A model generated the notes under the pieces. It was given only the letters and a program-made list of their open reading frames with translations. It was not told the origin of the DNA and did no database searches. From positions 1 to 7,563 of the forward strand of contig JAVEDA010000474.1 in NCBI GenBank assembly GCA_030841195.1: a stretch of 7,563 bases of DNA, in the 5' to 3' direction. This stretch comes from Actinomycetota bacterium (GTDB lineage: Bacteria; Actinomycetota; Actinomycetes; JACCUZ01). Shown here in pieces: positions 1-6,067 of this stretch. The position numbers were made by a program, and so were the translations under genes. Numbering within the stretch: the first letter of the stretch is position 1; each line of letters starts with the position of its first letter.

Positions 1-1152
1 CTCGTCCCCTACATCGGGCCCAGCGGCGAGCTGAAGACCAAGCCCACCCAGCACTCCGTCGCGGCCCTGCGCTCGATCGGCATCCAGCCCGACGCCATCG
101 TCTGCCGGTCCGACCGTGACATCCCGCCGAACGTGAAGCGCAAGATCTCGCTGATGTGCGACGTCGACGAAGAGGCTGTGGTCGCGGCCAAGGACGCGCC
201 GTCGATCTACGACATCCCCAAGGTGCTGCACTCCGAGGGTCTCGATGCGTACGTCGTGCGCCGGCTGGGCCTGTCCTTCCGGGACGTCGAGTGGTCGGAG
301 TGGGACAACCTGCTCCGCCGGGTGCACCACCCGAAGCACCAGGTGCACGTGGCGCTGGTCGGCAAGTACGTCGACCTGCCCGACGCCTACCTCTCGGTGT
401 CCGAGGCGCTGCGGGCCGGCGGCTTCGCCAACGACTGCAAGGTGGTCATCCGCTGGGTGACCTCGGACGACTGCGAGACGCCCGAGGGTGCCGAGATGGA
501 GCTCGGCGGCGTGGACGCGGTCTGCATCCCCGGCGGCTTCGGGGTGCGAGGCATCGAGGGCAAGCTCGGTGCGGTGCGCTACGCCCGGGAGAACCGGATC
601 CCGACGCTCGGGCTGTGCCTTGGACTGCAGTGCATGGTGATCGAGTACGCCCGGCACGTGGCGGGCCTCGAGGGTGCCGGCTCGCTGGAGTTCGACGAGC
701 ACACGCCGCACCCGGTGATCGCCACGATGGCCGACCAGGAGGACGTCGTGGCGGGTGACCGCGACATGGGCGGCACCATGCGGCTGGGTCTCTACCCGGC
801 CACCCTGGCCGAGGGCTCCCTCGCCCGCGAGGTGTACGGATCGGCGTACGTCGAGGAACGGCACCGGCACCGGTACGAGGTGAACAACTCCTACCGGGAG
901 CAGCTCGAGCAGGCCGGCCTGGTGTTCTCCGGCACCTCGCCGGACGGGCACCTGGTGGAGTACGTCGAGCTGCCCCGCGACGTGCATCCGTACTTCGTGG
1001 CCACCCAGGCGCACCCCGAGTTCCGGTCCCGGCCGGCCCGCGCGCACCCGCTGTTCGCCGGTCTGGTCGCGGCGGCGATCGCCCGCCAGACGGCACCGGC
1101 CGGCAGCGACGGCACCGTCGACCTGACGGCGGTGGCCGCCGGAACGGCGTGA
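1..1152 (+). CDS. pyrG: CTP synthase, C-terminal part (5' end outside window)
   Basis: Makes CTP from UTP, ATP and glutamine in the cytoplasm, the last step of de novo pyrimidine nucleotide synthesis. The reading frame is open from base 1 and begins in the synthase domain; 383 residues are present and about 175 N-terminal residues are missing when compared with the E. coli enzyme. The nucleotide-binding KTKPTQ motif is at visible residues 12-17 and the RKISLMCDV segment starts at residue 47. The class I glutaminase domain follows: PGGFGVRG oxyanion region at bases 529-552, nucleophile Cys in GLCLGLQ at bases 616-618, and the HPE pair with His at 1012-1014 and Glu at 1018-1020. These match Cys379, His515 and Glu517 of E. 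coli PyrG. A GTG at 133 in frame is internal, not the start, because conserved sequence continues upstream. The stop overlaps the start of the NUDIX gene. Identification is secure. Confidence 0.97.
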   Translation, partial: LVPYIGPSGELKTKPTQHSVAALRSIGIQPDAIVCRSDRDIPPNVKRKISLMCDVDEEAVVAAKDAPSIYDIPKVLHSEGLDAYVVRRLGLSFRDVEWSEWDNLLRRVHHPKHQVHVALVGKYVDLPDAYLSVSEALRAGGFANDCKVVIRWVTSDDCETPEGAEMELGGVDAVCIPGGFGVRGIEGKLGAVRYARENRIPTLGLCLGLQCMVIEYARHVAGLEGAGSLEFDEHTPHPVIATMADQEDVVAGDRDMGGTMRLGLYPATLAEGSLAREVYGSAYVEERHRHRYEVNNSYREQLEQAGLVFSGTSPDGHLVEYVELPRDVHPYFVATQAHPEFRSRPARAHPLFAGLVAAAIARQTAPAGSDGTVDLTAVAAGTA

Positions 1153-1784
1153 TCGCCGACGAGCAGGCGACTCTGCAGGTGCGGTCCAGCAGCACGGTGC
1201 ACCACGGGATCATCTGGGACGTACGCCGGGACGAGGTGGACCTCGGCGACGGCCAGACGGTGACCCGGGAGGTCGTGGACCACACCGGCGCGGTCGGGGT
1301 CGTGGTGCTGGACGCTCGGGACAGAGTGCTGCTGCTGCGCCAGTACCGGCACCCGGTCCGGTCCTACCTGTGGGAGCCACCGGCCGGGCTGCTGGACGTC
1401 GCGGGGGAGGACCCGCAGGTCGCCGCGGCGCGCGAGCTCGCCGAGGAAGCCGACCTGGTCGCGGACGAGTGGCACGTGCTGGTCGACTTCTACAACTCGC
1501 CCGGGGGCAGTACCGAGGCGTTCCGGTGCTACCTGGCCCGCGGGGTGCGCGAGGTGCCGGCGGGCGAGCGGCACCAGCGCGAGCACGAGGAGCGGAACAT
1601 GGCCCGGGCCTGGGTGGACCTGTCCGAGGCGCGCGACCTGGTGCTGGCGGGCAAGCTGCACAACCCGACCACGGTCTGCGGCGTGCTCGCCGCCGCGGCG
1701 GCCCGGGAGGCCGGCTGGGCGACGCTGCGGCCGGTCGACGCGCCGTGGCCGGAGCGGTCGCCAGGCCCCTCAAGCCCCCGTTGA
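1149..1784 (+). CDS. NUDIX hydrolase, ADP-ribose pyrophosphatase family
   Basis: Probably hydrolyses ADP-ribose or similar nucleoside diphosphate sugars to AMP and a sugar phosphate, a cytoplasmic house-cleaning role. 211 residues. The NUDIX box spans residues 80-103: Gly80, Glu87, Arg95-Glu96 and Glu99-Glu100, the metal-binding core. Two departures from the consensus GX5EX7REUXEEXGU are visible: six rather than five residues separate the first Gly and Glu, and the late Gly is Asp102. The PAGLLDVAGE stretch before the box is typical of the actinobacterial ADP-ribose pyrophosphatases encoded next to pyrG (M. tuberculosis Rv1700, from memory). The start is GTG in a 4-base GTGA overlap with the pyrG stop, which implies translational coupling; there is only a weak purine stretch (GGAA) upstream. 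The TGA stop lies inside repeat copy A. Family is secure; the exact substrate is inferred. Confidence 0.9.
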   Translation: MIADEQATLQVRSSSTVHHGIIWDVRRDEVDLGDGQTVTREVVDHTGAVGVVVLDARDRVLLLRQYRHPVRSYLWEPPAGLLDVAGEDPQVAAARELAEEADLVADEWHVLVDFYNSPGGSTEAFRCYLARGVREVPAGERHQREHEERNMARAWVDLSEARDLVLAGKLHNPTTVCGVLAAAAAREAGWATLRPVDAPWPERSPGPSSPR

Positions 1785-1803
1785 TCATGCAACTTTGGGG
1801 ATC
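1780..1803 (+). repeat. 24-bp repeat, copy A
   Basis: Begins GTTGATCATGCAAC and ends TTTGGGGATC. It is the exact reverse complement of copy C, so A and C form a perfect 24-bp inverted pair separated by 113 bases. Copy A also holds a small inverted repeat of its own: TTGATC at 1781-1786 and GATCAA at 1800-1805. Bases 3-5 of the repeat are the TGA stop of the NUDIX gene. A dispersed intergenic element, a protein-binding site or a transcription terminator component are all possible. The sequence alone does not decide. Confidence 0.85.
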
Positions 1804-1855
1804 AAGGAAATCCGGACAACGATCCGATCGCCGGCGGCCGGTCCCCGCTCAGCAA

Positions 1856-1879
1856 GATCCCCAGAAGTGCATGATCAAC
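1856..1879 (-). repeat. 24-bp repeat, copy B (variant)
   Basis: Read on the minus strand it begins GTTGATCATGCA and ends GGGGATC. It differs from copies A and C at three of 24 positions, all in the middle (the AACTTT part reads CTTCT-like). It is a direct repeat of copy C, and the match continues three bases further (CAAGATCCCC on the plus strand, from 1853 here and from 1914 in C). It lies in the gap and overlaps no gene. Confidence 0.8.
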
Positions 1880-1916
1880 ATCGCTTCTTGGCGGCGTGAC
1901 CTGCGGCGATTCTCAA

Positions 1917-1940
1917 GATCCCCAAAGTTGCATGATCAAC
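1917..1940 (-). repeat. 24-bp repeat, copy C
   Basis: Identical to copy A but on the opposite strand. Its bases 3-5, read on the minus strand, are the TGA stop codon of the secreted-protein gene at 1936-2541. The element therefore sits at the 3' end of that gene in the same orientation and register as copy A does at the end of the NUDIX gene. Confidence 0.85.
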
Positions 1941-2541
1941 GTGGGACTTGGTAGGCCACCCACGGGCCGAGCTGTTCGGCGCCCGGTGCGTCGTCGGCGC
2001 GCCCGACGTCCTCCGGGTGCAGGGTGACGCGCACATTCACCCGGATCCGTTGGGGGTCGCCGAAGCAGGCCCTCGGCACGCTCACCCGAGTGACGTCGAG
2101 ATCGCTGGAGACCCGCACCCGCTCACCGGTGCACCCGGGCACCCACGGGCCGGCCGGGTCGCCCCAGTCGCCCGCGCTCCTCAGCTGCGCCGTGGGATCG
2201 GACTGGTAGGCCACCTTCAGCCAGTAGTCGGGGCCGGGGGAGCGGCCGGGCACCGCGTAGATCACCCGGACCGTGGCGGGTGCCTCGCCGGCTGCGAAGC
2301 TCAGGTCGCGGTGGTGCACCCGGACCACCACCCGGTCGCCGTGCTCCAGCGTCACCCCGACGATGTCGGCTGGGCTCCGGGTGTCGCCGCGGGGATCCGG
2401 GAAGCGCTGCTCGTCGGCGGCCGCCGCGGTCGGCGCCGCGAGCAGGGCGGCTGCGACGGCCAGCGTGAGCAGGGCGGTCGGTCCGGTACGCGCACGGGTG
2501 CTGAGCACGGGTGCATGCTGCCAGGCCGTGCACCGAAGCAC
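1936..2541 (-). CDS. Secreted protein of unknown function
   Basis: 201 residues. Residues 13-42 look like a signal peptide: Arg at 16 and 18, a hydrophobic core of Leu/Ala/Val at about 22-36, and an Ala-rich end with likely cleavage after Ala42 (AAA then Asp-Glu). The mature part, about 159 residues, alternates charged turns with short Val-rich strands, suggesting a beta-rich extracytoplasmic domain. It has two cysteines, Cys137 and Cys159, the second in VPRACFG, that could form a disulfide. It resembles unnamed secreted actinobacterial proteins, from memory; I assign no function. The GTG start at 2541 lies one base after the TGA of the upstream gene, with AGGGA just before it, so coupled translation is likely. 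An in-frame GTG at 2508 would still leave a good signal peptide. It is the last gene of the sigma-factor operon, and its stop lies in repeat copy C. Confidence 0.75.
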   Translation of the reverse strand: MLRCTAWQHAPVLSTRARTGPTALLTLAVAAALLAAPTAAAADEQRFPDPRGDTRSPADIVGVTLEHGDRVVVRVHHRDLSFAAGEAPATVRVIYAVPGRSPGPDYWLKVAYQSDPTAQLRSAGDWGDPAGPWVPGCTGERVRVSSDLDVTRVSVPRACFGDPQRIRVNVRVTLHPEDVGRADDAPGAEQLGPWVAYQVPR

Positions 2542-2542
2542 C

Positions 2543-3157
2543 TCATCCCTGCGGTGGCAGGCGCAGACCCAGGTCGTCGAGCTCGAGAGCGGCCAGGTCG
2601 TCGATCGCCGTGGGCTCGCCGGCTCGCCAGGCGGCCGCGATGTCGGGCGACAGGCGGTTCAGCTCGGGCAGGGGACGGCGGGCGAGCGCCCGCAGAGCGA
2701 GCAGGTCCCGAGCGCCATGTCCGGCCCGGGACAGCCTTGACGCCGCAGTGGCTTCGATCACCCAGCCGACCCGGCGGGGCGCCCACAGGGCCAGCAGCAG
2801 CAGGGCCGGGATCAGGGCGACCGCGAGTCCGAGCACCTGGGCGAGGTCGGCCACCGCGTCCTGGTACGACTGCGCGGCCGCGGCCAGGTCACGACCGGAT
2901 GCGGCGGCGTCGCGGAACGGCGCGCTGACCCCGTCGCCGACCAGCGGCACGTCCGAGATGTTGCCGGCCGCGTCATGCATGCTGTGCTGGAACCGCAGCC
3001 CGGCCGCCTCGGCGCCGCGCCCCGGCCCGGCGAGGGCCTCCACGTGGTCGCGCACCGACCGGCCGAGCTTGACGCACAAGCCGATCAGCACGACGAGCAG
3101 CACGTCGCCCAGCAACTGGCGCAGGAGGTGGACAGGGCGGTCGGCGTAGAGCTTCAT
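2543..3157 (-). CDS. Two-pass membrane protein of unknown function
   Basis: 204 residues from the chosen ATG. Transmembrane segments are visible at about 15-32 and 107-125. Between them is a loop of about 75 residues with a helical, Ala-rich and charged pattern and a VPLVGDGVSAPF stretch (70-81). After the second segment an Arg-rich flank (APRR) suggests the C-terminal 75 residues are cytoplasmic, which puts the central loop outside. The tail is helical and ends with acidic Leu-rich sequence (DDLAALELDDLG). From memory, proteins of this shape occur in many actinomycetes without a known role. The ATG at 3157 is preferred over an in-frame GTG at 3166 because AGGGG lies eight bases before the ATG. 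It follows the upstream gene after 30 bases and its stop is one base before the next start, so it is inside the operon. Confidence 0.75.
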   Translation of the reverse strand: MKLYADRPVHLLRQLLGDVLLVVLIGLCVKLGRSVRDHVEALAGPGRGAEAAGLRFQHSMHDAAGNISDVPLVGDGVSAPFRDAAASGRDLAAAAQSYQDAVADLAQVLGLAVALIPALLLLALWAPRRVGWVIEATAASRLSRAGHGARDLLALRALARRPLPELNRLSPDIAAAWRAGEPTAIDDLAALELDDLGLRLPPQG

Positions 3158-3187
3158 GTCGGGCACCCCTACCCCGGGAGCGCAGCG

Positions 3188-4279
3188 TCACTGTTTGCCG
3201 GGCGGCTGCACCTCCGCCGGGTCCGGCGATGATGCCGGGATCGGAGCATTGCGCGTCCAGTTGCGCAGCAGTCTGTGCAGGGCCGCGCCGTCGACCCGGG
3301 CCAGGCCGCCGCGAGCGTCGAAGGCGACGTCGCAGGCACCGGTCCGGTCGAAGGTGATCACAGCCGGCGGCTGGCCGTTGGACCCGTCCGGCGAATCGCT
3401 GCCCTGGCTCATGAATGCCACGCTGAGGTCTCCTGCCGCGGGCAGGCAGCTCACATGGTCAGCGGGCGAAAGCAGGTCGCCCACCTGGCGGGGCAGGTCC
3501 CGGCTCCAGCCGGTCGCCGAGGTGATGTCGGCGAGATCGACCCCTGCGTAGTCGCGGTAGCTCGCCGAGACGGCGTCGGCCGGGATCTCGATCCCGCCGG
3601 CCGGGCTCAGCGGCTCGGCGCTGACCTGGGACAGGTAGGTGTTGGCGCGCTCGGGGTCGACGCCCCAGGTGGTCACGACGACGCCCGAGAACACCAGGCG
3701 CAGCTCGCGGACCCGGTCGCGCGGAAGCTTGCCTAGATCCTCGCTGCCGGTCCAGACCGGCTGCCCGCTCGGGTCGAGCGCGAGCGAGGGGACCCCGTCC
3801 TGGCCGTAGGGGAACACCTGGGGGACGGCGGCCACCACGACGAACGAGCCGTCGATCCGATCGCACGGCATCCAGCCGGCACCGGACCGCACCAGGAACA
3901 CGGTTCGGTCTGCTGGCCGTCCCCGGCAGGGCATGCCCGGCGTGGTCGGCGCGGCGTCCTCGACCTGCCAGCCGTCCGGCACCGGGACGGTGACGCCCCG
4001 CAGCGTTGTTGTCGGTCCGCTCCAGGGGGTCACCTGCCGCACGGGTCCGGCGTCCTTGCCGGTCGCAGGGGGGTCGGTGCGGACGGAGCCCTGCCCCGTG
4101 GCCAGGACACCGGCCAGCCCGGCCCCCGCGGCCAGCAGTGCGACGGCGGCGGAACCGGCGATGATCCGGCGGCGCCGGGCGCGGACCCGGCGGATCACGG
4201 CGCCCACCGGGTCCGGGTCGCGCGGCGAGACGGCGTTGACCGCCCGCTCGAGGACGGCAACGAGGTCGCGGTCGGTCAT
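3188..4279 (-). CDS. Single-pass membrane protein, putative sigma-factor partner
   Basis: 363 residues. A short cytoplasmic N-terminus of about 38 residues starts MTDRDLVAVLERAV and ends in an Arg-rich stretch (RRVRARRRR, 30-38). One transmembrane segment follows at about 39-60, then a large extracytoplasmic domain. This is the layout of a type II membrane protein. The outer domain has four cysteines (118, 139, 278, 316), which could make two disulfides, and ends in a Pro-rich tail. The start overlaps the sigma-factor stop in an ATGA and has a strong GGAGGGG ribosome site. Position and topology suggest an anti-sigma or sensor role with the N-terminal tail contacting the sigma factor. However, the zinc anti-sigma motif HxxxCxxC is absent and the cytoplasmic part has no Cys, so this is inference. 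I recognise no named domain in the outer part. Confidence 0.75.
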   Translation of the reverse strand: MTDRDLVAVLERAVNAVSPRDPDPVGAVIRRVRARRRRIIAGSAAVALLAAGAGLAGVLATGQGSVRTDPPATGKDAGPVRQVTPWSGPTTTLRGVTVPVPDGWQVEDAAPTTPGMPCRGRPADRTVFLVRSGAGWMPCDRIDGSFVVVAAVPQVFPYGQDGVPSLALDPSGQPVWTGSEDLGKLPRDRVRELRLVFSGVVVTTWGVDPERANTYLSQVSAEPLSPAGGIEIPADAVSASYRDYAGVDLADITSATGWSRDLPRQVGDLLSPADHVSCLPAAGDLSVAFMSQGSDSPDGSNGQPPAVITFDRTGACDVAFDARGGLARVDGAALHRLLRNWTRNAPIPASSPDPAEVQPPGKQ

Positions 4280-4788
4280 CGGTCCCCTCCAGTCGTAAGT
4301 CGTACGTCGGCCAGGTCGCCGTGCTCTCGCAAGGTGCCCAGCGCGCGGCTGGCCCGGCTCTTCACGGTGCCTGGCGAGCAGTGCAGGGTGGCCGCGATCT
4401 CGGCCTCGGTGAGGCCGGCCCAGTAACGCAGGATCAGGACGACCCGCTGCTGCGCAGGCAGGTCGGCCAGCAACCGCTGGACCGCGTCGGCCTGGTCCAG
4501 CCCGGCGTACGGGCTATCGGTGGCCACCTCGGGGAGCTCCGCGGTGGGCACCTCGCCGTGCCACCGACGGCGGCGCTCCCGCCAGGCGGCGCGGGCCATC
4601 ACGGTCCGCGTGTAGGCCTCGGCATTGCCGTCCGGGCCGATCCGGCGCCAGGCCCGGAACGTCTTCTCCAGGGCCGACTGGACCAGGTCCTCGCCGTGCC
4701 CGGGGTCGCCGGTCAGCAGCGTGCCGAGCCGGACCAGCGCGGGGTACCGCGCCGCCACGAAGTCCCGGAACCCGTCCGGTTCCCGCAT
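4276..4788 (-). CDS. SigE-family (ECF-like) RNA polymerase sigma factor
   Basis: 170 residues, the usual size of actinobacterial SigE-family sigma-70 factors. Directs RNA polymerase to a specific promoter set. Region 2 covers about residues 7-75: the FRDFVAARYPALVRLGTLLTGD opening and the GEDLVQSALEKTFRAW core-binding and -10 recognition part, ending in a basic patch (RERRRRW). Region 4 covers about 104-155, with LPAQQRVVLILRYW, then the helix-turn-helix TEAEIAATLHCSPGTVKSRASRAL (127-150 overall). The linker is short, and no SnoaL-type or other C-terminal domain is present. ATG start at 4788 with GGGGTGAGG just upstream. The stop overlaps the next start by four bases. It heads a four-gene operon, so the products downstream are likely its regulators or envelope targets. 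'SigE family' is a family name and does not imply orthology to mycobacterial or Streptomyces SigE. Confidence 0.92.
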   Translation of the reverse strand: MREPDGFRDFVAARYPALVRLGTLLTGDPGHGEDLVQSALEKTFRAWRRIGPDGNAEAYTRTVMARAAWRERRRRWHGEVPTAELPEVATDSPYAGLDQADAVQRLLADLPAQQRVVLILRYWAGLTEAEIAATLHCSPGTVKSRASRALGTLREHGDLADVRLTTGGDR

Positions 4789-4944
4789 GCCTCACCCCGT
4801 TCTGCCGCGGCGCGCGCGGCCGGGCCCGTCACCCGCTAAGAGGCATCGGACCCGCCCCAGGGTTCCACGTCGGGTGGTCCCACTACACTCCGAGCGCCCC
4901 GACAACGACGTCGGCGCGCCCCGGACACGAAGGACTTGGTAGCC
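4789..4944. promoter_or_regulatory. Divergent promoter region between sigma operon and ald
   Basis: This gap must drive the minus-strand sigma operon and probably ald/xerD. For ald, TACACT at 4884-4889 resembles a -10 box; the hexamer 17 bases upstream, GGTTCC at 4861-4866, is a poor -35. Read on the minus strand, the same hexamer is GGAACC, which resembles the GGAAC -35 element of ECF sigma promoters and could serve the sigma operon, but no convincing ECF -10 (such as CGTT or GTCTA) lies at the expected spacing. A GC inverted repeat, GCCGCG 4804-4809 and CGCGGC 4815-4820, lies in the presumed sigma leader; base composition alone could explain it. These are weak matches, not assigned sites. 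Confidence 0.35.
4930..4934 (+). promoter_or_regulatory. Ribosome binding site deciding the ald start
   Basis: AAGGA lies ten bases before the GTG at 4945 but only one base before an in-frame TTG at 4936. The spacing, and the conserved N-terminus MKVGIPRE of alanine dehydrogenases, favour GTG 4945 as the start. Confidence 0.75.
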
Positions 4945-6060
4945 GTGAAGGTCGGCATCCCTCGCGAGGTCAAGAACCACGAGTACCGCGTCGCGATCAC
5001 TCCCGCTGGTGTGCACGAGCTGGTCCGCCACGGGCACGAGGTGTTCATCGAGAAGGACGCCGGGGCCGGCTCGTCGATCCCCGACACGGACTACCAGGCG
5101 GCGGGAGCGCAGACCCTCGGCACCGCCGACGACGTCTGGGCCACCGGCGACCTGATCCTCAAGGTCAAGGAGCCGGTCGAGCAGGAGTACGGCCGCATGC
5201 GCGAGGGCCAGACGCTGTTCACCTACCTGCACCTGGCCGCCGACAAGCGGCTGACCGAGGAGCTGGTCGCGCGCAAGGTCACCGGCATCGCCTACGAGAC
5301 CGTCGAGCTGCCGGACCGGTCGCTGCCGCTGCTGGCGCCGATGTCCGAGGTCGCGGGCCGGCTGGCACCGCAGGTCGGCGCGCACACGCTGATGCGGGCC
5401 GAGGGCGGCCGCGGGATCCTGATGGGCGGGGTCTCCGGCGTCTACGCGGCCAAGGTGGTCGTGATCGGCGCCGGCGTCTCCGGCATGAACGCCGCCGCGA
5501 TCGCGCTCGGCATGCAGGCCGAGGTGCTGCTGCTAGACCGCAACATCCAGCGGCTGCGCGAGGTCGACCGGATCTACCAGGGCCACATGCAGACCGTGGC
5601 GTCCAACACCTACGAGATCGAGCGGGCCTGCCTGGACGCCGACCTGGTGATCGGCGCCGTGCTGGTGCCCGGCGCCAAGGCGCCGAAGCTGGTCACCAAC
5701 GAGCTGGTCTCGCGGATGCGCCCCGGCTCGGTGCTCGTCGACATCTCGATCGACCAGGGCGGCTGCTTCGAGGACTCCCGCCCGACCACCCACGCCGACC
5801 CGACCTACAAGGTGCACAACTCGGTCTTCTACTGCGTCGCGAACATGCCGGGCGCCGTCCCGCACACCTCGACCTACGCGCTGACGAACGTCACGCTCCC
5901 GTACGCCGTGGAGCTGGCCGATCGCGGCTGGCGGGACGCGCTGCGGGCCGATCATGCCCTGTCGCTCGGCCTGAACACCTACGACGGGCACGTCACCTAC
6001 GGGCCGGTCGCAGAGGCTCACGGGGTGCAGTCGATGGAGCTGGCCGAGGTGCTCGCCTGA
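4945..6060 (+). CDS. ald: Alanine dehydrogenase
   Basis: Catalyses the NAD-dependent reversible deamination of L-alanine to pyruvate and ammonium. It acts in alanine use as carbon/nitrogen source and, in mycobacteria, in redox balance. 371 residues, exactly the usual length. N-terminal substrate domain: Arg15, Lys75 (in LKVKEP) and His96 (in TYLHLA), which bind and process pyruvate/alanine in the M. tuberculosis enzyme. The nucleotide-binding domain has GAGVSG at 175-180 with the Rossmann acidic residue Asp198 (LLLDRN), and Asp270 lies in DISIDQGG. All key positions are intact, so the enzyme should be active. The glyoxylate-reducing or transhydrogenase (PntA) relatives are less likely given length and motifs. 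It starts after the divergent region and is followed by xerD after seven bases, so the two are probably cotranscribed. Regulation is not visible beyond the weak promoter candidate. Confidence 0.96.
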   Translation: MKVGIPREVKNHEYRVAITPAGVHELVRHGHEVFIEKDAGAGSSIPDTDYQAAGAQTLGTADDVWATGDLILKVKEPVEQEYGRMREGQTLFTYLHLAADKRLTEELVARKVTGIAYETVELPDRSLPLLAPMSEVAGRLAPQVGAHTLMRAEGGRGILMGGVSGVYAAKVVVIGAGVSGMNAAAIALGMQAEVLLLDRNIQRLREVDRIYQGHMQTVASNTYEIERACLDADLVIGAVLVPGAKAPKLVTNELVSRMRPGSVLVDISIDQGGCFEDSRPTTHADPTYKVHNSVFYCVANMPGAVPHTSTYALTNVTLPYAVELADRGWRDALRADHALSLGLNTYDGHVTYGPVAEAHGVQSMELAEVLA

Positions 6061-6067
6061 TCTCGCG

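Larger units (their letters stand above)
1780..1940. terminator. Convergent intergenic region, possible bidirectional terminator
   Basis: Two transcription units converge here, so termination is expected for both. Pairing of copy A with copy C would give a 24-bp stem with a 113-base loop containing copy B. No compact GC hairpin followed by a T run is visible, so a classical intrinsic terminator is not supported. The region is clearly richer in A+T than the surrounding genes and has eight GATC tetramers in about 160 bases. The terminator role is an inference from position only. Confidence 0.3.

Noticed and set aside
446..1285. Minus-strand open frame of 279 codons opposite pyrG and the NUDIX start
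   Set aside because: It lies opposite the conserved glutaminase domain; its translation is Arg/Pro-rich and shows no family features.
1853..1940. Two direct repeats about 60 bases apart look like a minimal CRISPR unit
   Set aside because: Only two direct copies with three mismatches, a third copy is inverted, the outer copies overlap gene ends, and no cas gene is present.
1948..2928. Plus-strand open frame of 326 codons opposite the secreted and membrane protein genes
   Set aside because: The minus-strand frames have a signal peptide, transmembrane segments, ribosome sites and coupled starts; the plus-strand product is Arg/Pro/Gly-rich with no recognisable domain.
3188..4279. Zinc-binding anti-sigma (ZAS) domain in the sigma-factor partner
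   Set aside because: No HxxxCxxC in the cytoplasmic N-terminus; all four cysteines are in the extracytoplasmic part.
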